This document shows positions 46,089-59,770 of a DNA stretch of 64,000 bases, piece after piece. The stretch lies in assembly GCF_018812025.1 (NCBI RefSeq), contig NC_063049.1:6857513-6921512 (forward strand), in the 5' to 3' direction. Numbering within the stretch: position 1 is the stretch's first letter; each line of letters starts with the position of its first letter. A program made the translations under genes and the position numbers. Under the pieces are notes generated by a model, which saw nothing but the letters and a program-made list of their open reading frames with translations, made no database searches and was not told where the DNA came from. This DNA is from Megalobrama amblycephala (taxonomy: Eukaryota > Chordata > Actinopteri > Cypriniformes > Xenocyprididae).

Positions 46089-46659
46089 ATGGCAGAGACT
46101 GGGTTTTCTCAGGAGCAGTTCAGCTGTCCAGTGTGTCTGGATCTACTGAATGATCCAGTGTCCATTCCCTGTGGACACAGTTTGTGTATGAGCTGTATTA
46201 TAGGTTACTGGGATCTGGAGAATCAGAAGGGAGTCTACAGCTGCCCTGAATGCAGACAGACCTTCACTTCAAGACCTGCTTTAAATAAAAACACCCTGCT
46301 GGCTGAAGTGGTGGAGCAACTGAAGAAGACTAAACTCCAAGCTGCTGTTCCTGCTGAATGTGAAGATGTGGAGTGTGACGTCTGTACTGGAAGAAAACAC
46401 AAAGCTGTCAAGTCCTGTCTGGTGTGTCTGAACTCTTACTGTCAAAATCACCTTCAGCAACATGACAGTCTCTTTAAAGGTAAGAGACACCATCTGATAG
46501 ATGCCACTGGACAACTTCTGGAGATGATCTGCCCAGAGCATAATAAACTGCTGGAAATCTATTGTAAAACTGATGAGCAGTGCATTTGTTATCTGTGTAC
46601 GATGGATAAACAAAAACCATGATACTGTAGGAGCTGTAGCAGAGAGGACAAAGAAACAG
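46089..46659 (+). pseudogene. finTRIM copy 3 exon 1: RING and B-boxes, frameshifted near its end
   Basis: It starts MAETGFSQEQFSCPVC. RING ligands are Cys13, Cys16, Cys28, His30, Cys33, Cys36, Cys52 and Cys55. B-box 1 (CDVCTGRKHKAVKSCLVCLN) and most of B-box 2 (ICPEHNKLLEIYC, CYLCTMD) are intact up to the 2-nt deletion. The exon ends AAACAG|GTATGT. It is 571 nt against 570 in copy 2: one extra codon minus two bases. Confidence 0.82.
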
Positions 46660-46830
46660 GTATGTACTGAAAAGCTATCTATCTATCTATCCGGATGTTG
46701 AGCTCGAGGCTATGGAGAGTGAGCAGATGGTGCAACAATGCCTTAGAGCACAGGAGTTGTGTTTAATAAGCACAATGTTGTGGTTATAATAGGGTGTGCC
46801 CACATGGTCACTGTGATTTTGCCAAGAAAA

Positions 46831-47563
46831 GCCCTATTCGGACGGCACTAGTTTTACATAGAGAGGTGGGGTAAAGTAATTATTACCAGAGCTTCTCATT
46901 GATTTTAGTCCCATCCGAATGTGCCATCTCAGTAATCATTACGGACAATGTCAGTAAAGATTACGGCAACTTTTACCTTCTGTAAAACGGTCCAGAAAAA
47001 GTACCTTGGGTGCTGTGCGAATAGACCCGCTGTGAATATGTACGTAAATATTCCATAATTTCCTGTTTAAAAGTAGTTTTCCATGGTTTTTCCATGGTAT
47101 GGAGGCACTTGAGGCACTTGAAAAAACATTCAGTTGCGTTCTACGCAGTGGGACAAGTCTGTGGCAAAACTCAAGTATTTTCCGCACACCATTCAGATCA
47201 AAAAGAAGGTCGAGCACTTGTCAGAGGCACAAAACTAATTTTAGTTTCAGCTAAGTGCCTATTACCAACAGAATCCAATCAGAATTTATTGAATAAATCT
47301 TTGACTGGACCTAACTGTTATATATAGGTTATATATTTAGATTATATGTGTTTGCGCACATGGTATCAGGAAGCAACGTATACCCACATGACGACAGGGA
47401 GGTGATGGTGGTGCGTTAATCGAGCGTAAATCCCCCTCCCACGTCTGGTAGTTTTACTGAGATTTCTTATCCCGTGCGAATTGGCTATTAATATTACAGA
47501 TGTCCTGTAGTAAAATTACATTACTCATCTACCCATGTAAAACTAATCCCGTCTGAATAGGGC
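46831..47563. mobile_element. TIR element with GCCCTATTCGGACGG ends
   Basis: The left end GCCCTATTCGGACGGCACTA and the right end (complement of GTCTGAATAGGGC with ATGTAAAACTAATCCC) are inverted. About 730 bp, no transposase, in intron 1 of finTRIM copy 3. I could not fix a target duplication. Confidence 0.6.
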
Positions 47564-48310
47564 TTAAAACATGTTCCTGGAACAAAATATTACGTTGATC
47601 CTGGAACAAAATTCTTGTCCCAAAATTTTGTCCCTAAACCTAACCCTACCCATAATTTATCCCTAAAATCAGAGGAAATAATATGTGAATAATACTGTTG
47701 TAGAAGCACCTAACCCTGGTTCTAAGCCTAAACTTGACATGAACTGTCCCTAATTGGTTGATTGGAATGTTGTTCCAGGATCGACAAAGATGTTGATAGG
47801 AACATCACGTTCACTGTGCCGACATGGTGCATGTTGGGCTCCTCATATTGAGTCAGACATGCTTCGGGCTACAACAATCAAAGTGTATGTTTTTAACCAC
47901 AGTTTTTCTCGCTTGTGCTCTGCACAATAATGCCCTCAGAGCACAGGAGTTGTGCCTTGGTTCTGTCACAGTTTAACTTAACCTTACACAAGGCACAAGT
48001 TATGTAGGGGTTCTCAAACATGGCGCCAAATATGTTTTGCGTTTTGGTCACAGGTCACCTAATGTGTACATGAGATTTCTTTCCTTCTTATATTGTGGGG
48101 CACCTGCCAGGAATTTCACCTCGACAGTAAAGAACAATCAAAGATCATCTGCACAATCTGAAGGATTTGTGAGGATATTGGATAATTTGTAGAGCCTCTT
48201 ACTGTATTATCAGGAAAAGGAAGTCACAAGTGTAATAAAATTAATTTTAATTAACAAAAAGATAAACAAGAGTAAAGCAACACAACCACTAAATGGAAGG
48301 ACCTGTGGGA
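47564..48310. other. intron 1 of finTRIM copy 3, no gene seen
   Basis: It holds short inverted copies of CTGGAACAAAATATTACG-like sequence (47577-47830) and the phrase GAGCACAGGAGTTGTG, which also occurs near 46746. No exon is supported. Confidence 0.4.
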
Positions 48311-48990
48311 GATGGAGGCAGGAAGAATCAGTTTCCTCCCCAGAGCTATATATGATGTCCTTCCATCACCAAAAAATCTCCAGCTGTGGGTAGGAGAAGA
48401 TCCATCATGCCCCCTATGCTCATCCCCAGCTACCCTCAGACATATCCTCACCGGCTGCAAAGTGAGACTTTCCCAAGGCAGATATACTTGGAGGCACAAT
48501 CAAGTGCTGAAATGCTTGGCTGCAGCAATTGAGTCCAAAAGAAAAGTGATTAATGCCCCACCCTCATGACACCTAGTACAGCACGAGCAGTGGAACAGGA
48601 GTGGAGAAGGACCTCTCCACTGACCAAGACTGGACAGTGGAAGGAAGCAGGAGGGAGTTTAGGCCAGCGTCTTACAATCCCGTCTAAGATTGTGACCACC
48701 ACTCTCTGGTCCGATACCCTGCAGTTTGTCTATTTCATCGAGTTGACAATACCCTGGGAGGATGCCACCGAGGAGGCAAATGAGAGGAAGAAGCTACGGT
48801 ATGCGGAGATGGCAAACAATGCTCGTCAGCAGGGATGAAATGCTTCAGTCCATCCTGTGAAGGTTGGCTGCCAGGGCTTTGTGGCAACATCTACCGAAAA
48901 GCTACTTAAGGAGCTGGGAATCCATGGACAATCCCTGTGCCTGACCATCAGAGAAGTGGAAGATACTGCAGAATATTGCAGTTGATGGCT
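48311..48990 (+). mobile_element. C-terminal remnant of a retrotransposon ORF
   Basis: Two plus-strand frames (48312-48569 and 48566-48838, with continuation to about 48990) contain CPLCSSPATLRHILTGC, a zinc-binding C-x2-C...H-x4-C pattern, then QGRYTWRHNQVLKCLAAAIE and LTIPWEDATEEANERKKLRY. This is the kind of tail found after the reverse transcriptase of some non-LTR elements. Frameshifts show it is degenerate. Confidence 0.45.
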
Positions 48991-49655
48991 GTGGTTAAGG
49001 AGGAAAGACCCCAGCTTGGCCCCAAGGGGATAGGGACCAACACCAAGGTTTGATCTGCCTCTGCAGAGGGTGTCTTGTGTTTAAAAGGCCAAAACACCTG
49101 AAGATGTAGAGGTACACAACTGAAGATGGGTTCTATTTTATCTGCTTTTGGCCCAGGACATCTGCTGGTGGAGGCAACTTCATATCCAGCTAGTGTGGTA
49201 GGCCTTCAAAAAGGGGGCGTATACCATCTTGTCCTATGTTTTCAAATGAATACCATGAATGATAAAAGGAATAAAGTGCAGAATGAATCAAATACAAGTG
49301 ATTGGGTTTGGTGTGGCTATGGCAGAGTTACGTCATCTTATGAGAAGATAAATTGTTTAACGTAAATTAGAATATACTTTCTGAATTGGACTAATAACTT
49401 CTTATTTTTAGAAATACATTTACAGAAGTCTAATAATGGTTCTATGTACACTGGTGCCTCATAAAAAAAAAAATATAATCTCAAGTCATGATTCATTTAG
49501 TTTGCTTTATTCTTATTCTTCATATTTGTTCAGCTTTATGGAAGTCTCACAATGTGTAGTTTGCAAATGATAGTAATGTCTAATACATTTTTGTGTAATA
49601 TTTAATTTAATTATTGCATTTATTTAATGTAATGTTTAATTTAATTTCCATACAG

Positions 49656-49751
49656 ATGATTTTAAAAGAGCGACAAAAAATGTTCCAGCAGAGGATACAG
49701 CAGAGAGAAAAAGATCTTGAGGAGTTGAGAGCGGCTGTGGAGTCTCATAAG
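49656..49751 (+). CDS. finTRIM copy 3 exon 2 (coiled coil)
   Basis: A 96-nt exon, acceptor CATACAG, donor GTGAGT, encoding MILKERQKMFQQRIQQREKD and LEELRAAVESHK without interruption. Confidence 0.86.
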
Positions 49752-49884
49752 GTGAGTTTGGAGAAGAACAGAAGTTTAGACTCTCGTCAGTGCCGAAGCT
49801 CTTTCATTCACACTGAAGCCTATTGTGAGCCACAGGCCATGTGAGGTAACAACAAGAGCTCATTGTAATGTGTGTCCTATACAG

Positions 49885-50118
49885 CGTTCTGCAGATACAG
49901 CAGTGGAGGACAGTGAGAGGATCTTTATTGATCTGTTACACTCCATTGAGAATGTCCGATTTAAGGTGACACAGCGGATCAGAGAGCAGGAAAAGTTTGC
50001 AGTGAGTCAAGCTGAAGGATTCATGGATCGACTAGAGCAGGAGATTGATGATCTGAAGAGGAGAGATGCTGAGCTGGAGCAGCTTTCTTGCACACATGAT
50101 CATATCCATTTCCTCAAG
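49885..50118 (+). CDS. finTRIM copy 3 exon 3 (coiled coil)
   Basis: A 234-nt open exon after TATACAG, donor GTAACA. It contains RSADTAVEDSERIFIDLLHS, then VTQRIREQEKFAVSQAEGFM and DRLEQEIDDLKRRDAELEQL, ending DHIHFLK. Confidence 0.86.
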
Positions 50119-50760
50119 GTAACAGATCTGAAATACAAGACAATTGTTATAACTAGGCCTTGCTATTAGATTATTTTTATGCCTCAGCAGGCATAATAGC
50201 AACTGACACTAGTGGTTGTGGCCTAAACTTCCTTGTTATTATGCCCAACTCCCATGCTGGGTGATCGCTGGTTTGGGCAGAAACAGTTACAGAGGCAAGC
50301 ATTGCTTTTGCTCATACTTAAGGTTATTGTAAACACTTAACTCTATTACATTTTATTGCTTGACTCTAACCACACCTTGCTCTATTCGGCATTGCCAGAC
50401 CTTCAGACTGTTGGCAGAAGGTCTGGACTCCATGGCAGCTTTCATTGGCCAAGGACCGCCCAAGAGGCTGTTTGACTGACATAAAAAGCCATTCACACTT
50501 TGTTTTGTTCAGCATCATGTTTAGGGGTGTGGAAATATAAAGTTGATGTCCCTACAACTACAGACCAGCATGTAAAACTCTTGGACATATTTTAAAGTGT
50601 TTATGCCATGAACTTCACATATTTTTGAAAATCCAGCATTTAGTTAATCCCGATAAATGCTCATTATCACAGTTATAAACACAAAGGCTTTCTTCTTCCG
50701 TGAGAGGGTTTGGCAACTCGACAACTATGTGTTTCCAGATGGACCATTGAAGAATGCAAC

Positions 50761-51186
50761 TGTTATGAACTGCTCCGAGACTTGAAGACTGAGGATCCAA
50801 ATGCATTTTTTATTGTAAGGGTAATCCACAATCGTAGACAAAAAAGCAGGCAAAATTTGACACACAGGTAAACAGTCCAAACAACAATAAAGTCCAGAAA
50901 ACAAGGCAAAACAGAGAAATCCAGAAAACAGGTAAAGAATCCAAAAACTAAGATGCAGGAGAATCATGATACAAAAGCTCAGAGATGCAATTCTAACAAG
51001 TGCCAAGAGTGACTGAACCAGACTTTATATAGGCAGAGGTAATGAGGTTAATGAGACACAGCTGTAAACAATCATGAATGATTAGACTGGGCAATGAATT
51101 ATGGGAAATGAAGTCTGTGCAAAAATAACAAATATGTGAGTGCCCTCTTGTGGCAATCACGGTCACTCTAACTGGTGACTATGACA
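50761..51186 (-). repeat. 3' LTR of the copy 3 intron element
   Basis: 426 bp. On the minus strand it starts TGTCATAGTCACCAGTTAG and contains CTGCCTATATAAAGTC. It aligns with about 52640-53053 over most of its length. Confidence 0.75.
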
Positions 51187-51877
51187 TAGCCCCCCTCCTA
51201 AGGAGTAGCATCCAGACACTCCTAACAAGATCAGAAAAGTCCAGGAGTGAGGTTGAGAAAATGCGTAACAGGGACCAGGATGGAGGGCCAGGTCCATGGA
51301 ATGGGAGCAGAACTGAAATCAAAGGCAGAAAAGAAACCCAAAGTGGAGCAACCGGAGCAGATAAGAAGGGCAGCGCAGGCTGGTCAGGTGGCCAGGTAGC
51401 CAGGGCGGTGTAGACTGGTCAGGTGGCCAGGGTGGCGCAGGCTAAGCAAGAAGGGCTTAAGATCCCCACGGCGGAGCAGAGGACAACCACAGCAGAGTAG
51501 ACTGGCTTGAATACCCCACGGTGGAGCAGAAGACCACCACAGCTGAGTAGATGGGCTTGAAGACCCCCACAGCAGAGCGGAAGACCACCACAGCTGAGTG
51601 CATGGATTTGAAGACCCCACGGCGGAGAAGACCACCACAGAAGAGTAGATGGACTTGAAGACCCCCATGGCGGAGCAGACAGGGCTGTTGTTCACAGAGG
51701 CATTGGCCAAGGACCATCAAGGTTGAGCAGGTGGAGCTGATGTCAACCACAGCAGAGCCAAAGACCCCAGGGCAGTTGGCCACAGGGGCCATCTCTAATC
51801 AGGCAGGTAGCTCAAGGTTTTCCTCCATGGACATAACTGGACCAGCAAGGTGTTTCAGGTTGACAAGAAATTCATGC

Positions 51878-52087
51878 ACGACCTCTACGGTCGTGTCGAT
51901 ACAGACAGGAAGTTCAGATACGACCTCTGCAGTCACATCAAGGCAGACAGGAAGTTCAGTTAAGACCTCTGCAGTCACGTCGAGGCAGAGAGGAAACCCA
52001 GGGATGACTTCTAAGGTCACATTAGGGTAGACAGGATACTCAAGGATGACCTCCGTGGTTGCATCAGGGCAGACAGGAAGTTTATAG
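51878..52087. repeat. 42-bp minisatellite, five units
   Basis: Units start at 51878, 51920, 51962, 52004 and 52046, each with GACCTCTGCAGTCAC-like and GCAGACAGGAAGTTCAG-like halves. On the minus strand they read as 14-residue repeats of the type ELPVCLDVTAEVVS. Confidence 0.8.
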
Positions 52088-53663
52088 GCTAGAAGCGATG
52101 GGCTGGATTGGGCTCTGGAGCAGACTCATGGGCTGAAGAGTAGTGTATGGCCCAAACACACATAATAGCCATCACCTTAACAAGGAGTACCGTTGACAGC
52201 AGGACCACCTCTGAGACACCCAGGCTTGACATTACCACAGAGATGCCAGCTGGTCATGTCGACGTCAGCAGAGTGTCCTCCAAGTTAGATAACAGTCTCA
52301 AAAGCCTAGGGCCAACCCTAATGGCTTAATGTGTAACGTTCATGATGACCAGGAACACTGATGTGGCGTCCATGATGGCTGAAGACTCTGGCGTAGCACC
52401 ATTGATGGTTGGAGACTCTAACATAGCATCCGTGACGACTGGAGGTTCTTGCATTGCGGCCATGTTGGCTGAAGGTTTTGGTGTTGAAGACTCTGGTATG
52501 GCAGCCATGTTGTGAACTGGCTCTGGTGTAGCAGCCATGCTTTTAACAGGCTCTGGCATGGGAACCACAGGGCTGGAAGGTACATATAGAATAGTGTTAG
52601 GGACCATTAAAACAGGACATGCTGGTGATCATGGTGTGCCAAACTCCGTGTCCCCTGGAACTTGGTGCATTTATTGTAAGGGTATTCCACATAGTCAAAA
52701 AACAGGCAAAGGTCAACACACAGGTAAACAGTCCAAACAACAATAAAGTCCAGGAAACAGGCAAAACAGAGAAATCCAGAAAACAGGCAAAGAATTCAAA
52801 AACCAAGACACGGAAGAATTATGATACAAAGGCTCAGAGATGCAATTCTAACAAATGCAAGACTTTGCAAAGAGTGACTGAAAAAATAGGCTTTATATAG
52901 GCAGAGGTAATGAGGTTAATGAGACACAGCTGTAAACAATTATGGATGATTCGACGGAGTTATGGTAAATGAAGTCCATACAAGAATAACAATAGTCCGG
53001 GGTGGAGTGCCCTCTGGTGACATTCACGGGTGCTCTAACTAGTGACTGCGACAGCAACACGCACGTCTTTTGGAAACCCTGTAGAATTCAGCCAATCAGA
53101 TGATGACTTCAAAACTCCAGAAGTGTTTCCAATTTTGTGTATCATGCACAATCTGTGGGTGTGATGTCTGAGGCTGAGATTAGGTTGGAGCTGAACTTTG
53201 CAGGAAGGAAGATCTCCAGGAACAGGATTGGGCACTGTGCTGAATCCATCAGACTTACATTTTTTTGCCTGATGGATGATAAAACAGATAAAACAAATCC
53301 CATATACCTGCAGTGAAGGAGGGACCATGGTCAAATCAATGTGCATAAATAAAAAAGGATTTCTAAGACCTGATTACTAGAAATATTGGGAATTATTAGA
53401 AAAGTAGCGCTAGATTAGATCTGAAATGCCCAGGAGAACACCAAGAAAATGATTAATACAATAATACACAACCATTGTAAATAAAGCACATATAATATAT
53501 TATTACTAAACTGGTAGTTCATTAAATGAAAGTTACTGAAGATTTGGATAAGCAAGCAAGTAAATACTGTATGTGATTGTAGTGCAGGTGAGTGGTGCAG
53601 GCTTTAAGGTCAAGAAGGCTTTTGTTTTGTATCTTTATTTTTTGTGTTTATTTATTCCTGTAG

Positions 53664-53823
53664 AGTTTCCAGTCTCTCTCTGAACACCCCGAATCTACAG
53701 ATATACCCAGCATCACTGTCAGCTCCCTCCTCACATTTGATGATGTGGGAAAGTCTGTCTTTCAACTGAAAGAAAAACTGGAGGATTTCTGTAGAGAGGA
53801 GATAGACAAGATATCTGGCAGAG
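53664..53823 (+). CDS. finTRIM copy 3 exon 4
   Basis: A 160-nt exon after CCTGTAG, donor GTAAAG, encoding SFQSLSEHPESTDIPSITVS, then SLLTFDDVGKSVFQLKEKLE and DFCREEIDKISGR. Confidence 0.86.
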
Positions 53824-53949
53824 GTAAAGTAACAGATATTCATGTACTCTTATATAAGTCTTGCATCACTAAAATGAATATGGAAGGAATATGTATTTGT
53901 AATGTGTAAAATAATTTTTAATGGTTATAATGTCTGTTTATTTTCTTAG

Positions 53950-54009
53950 TAACATATATTGAAATTATTCCCACCAATGAACCCAAAATCAGGGAGGAGT
54001 TCCTACAAT
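53950..54009 (+). CDS. finTRIM copy 3 exon 5
   Basis: A 60-nt exon (acceptor TTCTTAG, donor GTAAGA) encoding (V)TYIEIIPTNEPKIREEFLQ, phase 1 at both ends. Confidence 0.84.
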
Positions 54010-54239
54010 GTAAGACACAATGGAAACACACAGACACACACACATTGATACAATCAGTATGGGGACTTTCCACTGACCTAATGTTTTTTATACTGAGCTA
54101 AGAGAAATGAATATTTAAAGATGACAGATTTGTTTGCACAATATGTGACATACTGCAATTGTTGTACTGCCTCCTAGAGGTGTACACTTTTGAAATAATT
54201 AAAATTTAATTGAATGATTTTGTGTTTTATCTCTATTAG

Positions 54240-54775
54240 ATTCGAGTCAGTTCACTCTGGATTCAAACACAGTGAATGAACACCTCCGTCTGTCCGTCTG
54301 GAATAGAGTGTTTAATGTCCCTAACGTAGTCCAGCAGTATCCTGATCATCCAGAGAGATTTGATAATTATCCTCAGGTGTTGTGCAGAGAAAGTGTGTGT
54401 GGACGCAGTTACTGGGAGCTCGAGTGGAATGGTGATGATGGTGTGGAAATATCAGTGTCATATAAGAGCATCAGCAGGAGGGGAGGGAGAAATGAATGTG
54501 TGTTTGGATGTAATGATCAGTCCTGGTGTTTAGACTGCTCTCCATTTATTTACTCATTCTGGCACAATAACAGTTATACTGATCTTCCTGTACCTCCCAG
54601 CCGCTGTAGGATAGGAGTGTATGTGGATCACAGTGCAGGAACTCTGTCCTTCTACAGCGTCTCTGACAAAATGACTCTCATCCACAGAGTCAAGACAACA
54701 TTCACTCAGCCTCTCTATCCTGGGTTTGGGGTTCATGGTGGATCAACAGTGAGACTGTCTGATCTAACACAATAG
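54240..54775 (+). CDS. finTRIM copy 3 exon 6: PRY/SPRY (B30.2) domain
   Basis: An open terminal exon after CTATTAG. It starts SSQFTLDSNTVNEHLRLSVW, then GRSYWELEWNGDDGVEISVS, CRIGVYVDHSAGTLSFYSVS and QPLYPGFGVHGGS, with the stop at 54773-54775. The variable loops (SRRGGRNECVFGCNDQSW region) resemble copy 2 more than copy 1. It is a full-length domain. Confidence 0.88.
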
Positions 54776-54887
54776 AGAACAGAGAACTGACTGTAGTGTG
54801 TAATAATACTAATGTGGCTTTGAGCCGCATGATAAATCAGTAATTTTAGTCTCAGGGTGTATGAATAGCAGTTGTATATAGTGTAAA

Positions 54888-55424
54888 TTAAAGGTGCTAT
54901 AGAGGATGTTTTCAACGACTGAGAAACCAAAGAATGTTACTGAGTTTTTTAAATGAGCGCATGCGTAAGAACAGCCCCCCTCCTTCACAGCTCATTTCGA
55001 GGGAATGCCTCCCAAAACTCGTGCATGAGTATTGGAACACGAGTGTTTACCACCGGCATTCGCTGTGTCGTGTTAGTGGATTCATTATGTCGGACTCACC
55101 GCAGGTAACTCATAATCTGCAGTTGTTACTCCTGACAAAAACATTGCATGCGGCGCCTGTGGAAAGTTACTGGAGCGCGCACATCTCTCACAAGGAACGT
55201 AATGGCAGTGATTGACAAGCCAGAGGGCCAATCGTTTATGCGATGATCACACAAATGATTGGCTGATGTTTTTAAGGCCCTACCTCGTGCACAGATGATG
55301 TATATTGATATTATTCCTTTCAGTGCACCTAATAAATAGTCTTTTATCAGTTAGTAAAGACAGTTTCAAGTAATATGTGTATGCAAAAATGTGTAAAACA
55401 AAACATCCTCTATAGCACCTTTAA
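54888..55424. mobile_element. TTAA MITE with AGGTGCTATAGAGG ends
   Basis: Inverted ends AGGTGCTATAGAGGATGTTT and the complement of AAACATCCTCTATAGCACCT are bordered by TTAA at 54888-54891 and 55421-55424. About 0.53 kb, no supported protein, lying just 3' of finTRIM copy 3. Confidence 0.78.
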
Positions 55425-55535
55425 TAGCTCATTCATTCAAAAGCCAAATTGTTGGAAAATATTGCTCATTAAATTATACATCATATAAGTAACTAGATCA
55501 TTGTAATTTATAATATAAAAAATAATCATATATTA

Positions 55536-56605
55536 TATGAAGAGTTTGGTTCCAAAACACAATAACTCCATTTTGATTAATTTGAGTAAAAATGTGTTTT
55601 CTTTACCAAGAAAGTGGCAAGATGAAAACCCCTATTTTCTGTTTCAAACTTTCACATAGCATCTTTTGGTTATAAAAACATTAAAAATTCAAATCTATTT
55701 TGATTTTCAAAGATTTATTATAAAACAATTTTTTTTTTTTTCAAAATGCAATTAATCCATTATTATAAAAGTTATTTTTCATATTGAAAATACACAAAAA
55801 AGTAAGTTGATCCACATATATGACAGCCTCTGAACTTAATACTAATACTAATCTTATATAGCCTACAGGCATTTTACTAAAAATACATTCAGTCGTCGCT
55901 CCCAAAATGAATTCAACGGGTCATCTTGTTAATAAAAATTTAATTAAATTAATTATATTAATTTATCCATTTGTCATTACAGATTAAAGAGTATCTGGCA
56001 CCACCGCACGGTTAAAATAAACACATTTGCCGAGTACATTGGTATTAAAAACGGCTTTTAAAAACTGTTCATGATTCAGTTTTGGGGACCGTGACAGAAG
56101 TTTGATGCTGTTGTGGAACAAGCAACAGCTGGCATTTTCCTCCTCCCGACTCGAGTGCCTCATCGTCTTAATCTCCTCACGTAAATGATTAGATTTCGAT
56201 GACTTGCGTTTCTTCCCCACCGCAGAAACCACCACATGTTCATCAATGCCATCTAAATTATTACTTTTTCTGTTTTTGTTGATCACAAAGTACAAAGCAG
56301 ATAAGGAAAACTAGGATGTCGGGTGTATTCAGAGCGCCGCCATTACTGTTTACAGTGCATGGAATGGTGCGCTGTGATTGGTTGAGTGGATATATCACGT
56401 TCTGCGGAGAAGGGAAACTGGCGTTTGTCGCGTTTTGGAAAGAAAGGGAGAAAACATGACAGAATAACACGACGGATATCACATTTTGCGCAAAATTAAT
56501 AAATGACTTTTCAATACCGACCAGATACAATACTGATTTTGGCGGAAACTCATTTTTTTTTTTTTTAATGCCGTTTATCGCGTTTTGGAACCAAACTCTT
56601 CATAT
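55536..56605. mobile_element. TIR element with GAAGAGTTTGGTTCCAAAAC ends
   Basis: TATGAAGAGTTTGGTTCC and the complement of GGAACCAAACTCTTCATA bound about 1.07 kb. The interior includes a minus-strand frame (56295-55984) described separately. Confidence 0.65.
55984..56295 (-). CDS. unidentified ORF inside a TIR element (103 aa)
   Basis: A minus-strand frame with a basic segment (GKKRKSSKSNHLREEIKTMR) and a hydrophobic/charged C-terminal half (HNSIKLLSRSPKLNHEQFLK). I do not recognise it. It could be the last exon of a transposon-borne DNA-binding accessory protein, or chance. There is no codon-level or splice evidence that it is expressed. Confidence 0.25.
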   Translation of the reverse strand: MYFVINKNRKSNNLDGIDEHVVVSAVGKKRKSSKSNHLREEIKTMRHSSREEENASCCLFHNSIKLLSRSPKLNHEQFLKAVFNTNVLGKCVYFNRAVVPDTL

Positions 56606-57119
56606 ATATTAAAGGTGTTGCTGCCTCATTAAATTGATTACTTGTTTTGTCTTTTGCTTTGTTGTAGCTTCCCCACTGTCACAGAGCAAATATAACACAT
56701 TAATATCCAGAGCTGTGAAATATAGAAATAAGTTAACAAAAAACAATAATTGTGTCATGTTTGCTGTTTAATATTATGGAGAATTTTAGCATTACTCTTT
56801 ACTTTTTTACATCTTTGCGGAAAAAATTGCGTTTTTGACAATTGGTTATTTTGATCCTCCTCGGCACCCGTCAGACGTGCCTCTGCATCCGCGCACCCGG
56901 AAACTGAGCAGTGCAACAAAAGCAGCGCTTTCTGCAGGCAATAAACACTCTCAGGTCTGTTCATAACATGCTTTCAGATAAGACAAAACATTTCGGTAGT
57001 TTGTTTATCACACAAGTCAACTGTTTATCCTTCAGTGTGTCACTTTTAATGTGTTGGGTGTAGTCTAGCGGTAGGTATATCTGGGGTTGCTACTGTGAAT
57101 CAGTCAGATGGCAATATAT

Positions 57120-57133
57120 AGCATTCTTGCATA

Positions 57134-57201
<68 letters not shown>

Positions 57202-57215
57202 TATGCAAGCATGCT
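57120..57215. repeat. AT-repeat palindrome
   Basis: A long (AT)n run (about 57138-57198) is flanked by unique inverted arms: AGCATTCTTGCATACTAATA on the left, and on the right the complement of AGCATGCTTGCATACTAATA. The whole unit can form a cruciform. Confidence 0.8.
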
Positions 57216-59599
<2,384 letters not shown>

Positions 59600-59770
59600 T
59601 AATGCACCAGCATGAGTTCCACTTTATGTGCACTCATTCACATGCAAGAATGCCGCTCAATACTGCCAAACATGCCAGAGGTCTGCTTTGAGATGTGTCT
59701 GTAAAATATACAGCTTGTCTTTAGTGTACATTAAAGGGGTATAGTTAAATAAAGAATTATATAATATATA

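Larger units (their letters stand above)
50761..53053 (-). mobile_element. non-autonomous LTR element in intron 3 of finTRIM copy 3
   Basis: Minus-strand element bounded by GCAAC duplications (50756-50760 and 53054-53058). The 3' LTR is 50761-51186; the 5' LTR is about 52640-53053 and has lost part of its end. Both contain TATATAAAG on the minus strand and an AATAAA near the end. A purine tract (complement of GCCCCCCTCCT, 51189-51199) abuts the 3' LTR. The interior is the proline-rich/minisatellite type seen at 8230-9928, with no gag or pol. Confidence 0.75.
46089..54775 (+). pseudogene. finTRIM copy 3, six exons, one 2-nt deletion
   Basis: Exons: 46089-46659, 49656-49751, 49885-50118, 53664-53823, 53950-54009 and 54240-54775. 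All splice borders fit GT/AG and all phases agree. RING, coiled coil and B30.2 are complete. The only lesion I see is in exon 1: aligned with copy 2, two bases are missing in the A-rich stretch near 46610 (GGATAAACAAAAACC against GGATAATCACAAAAACC), which produces TGA at 46619-46621 just before the end of B-box 2. The reading frame downstream would otherwise match. It could be a recent pseudogene or an assembly error. Of the three copies this one is closest to functional. Confidence 0.6.
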
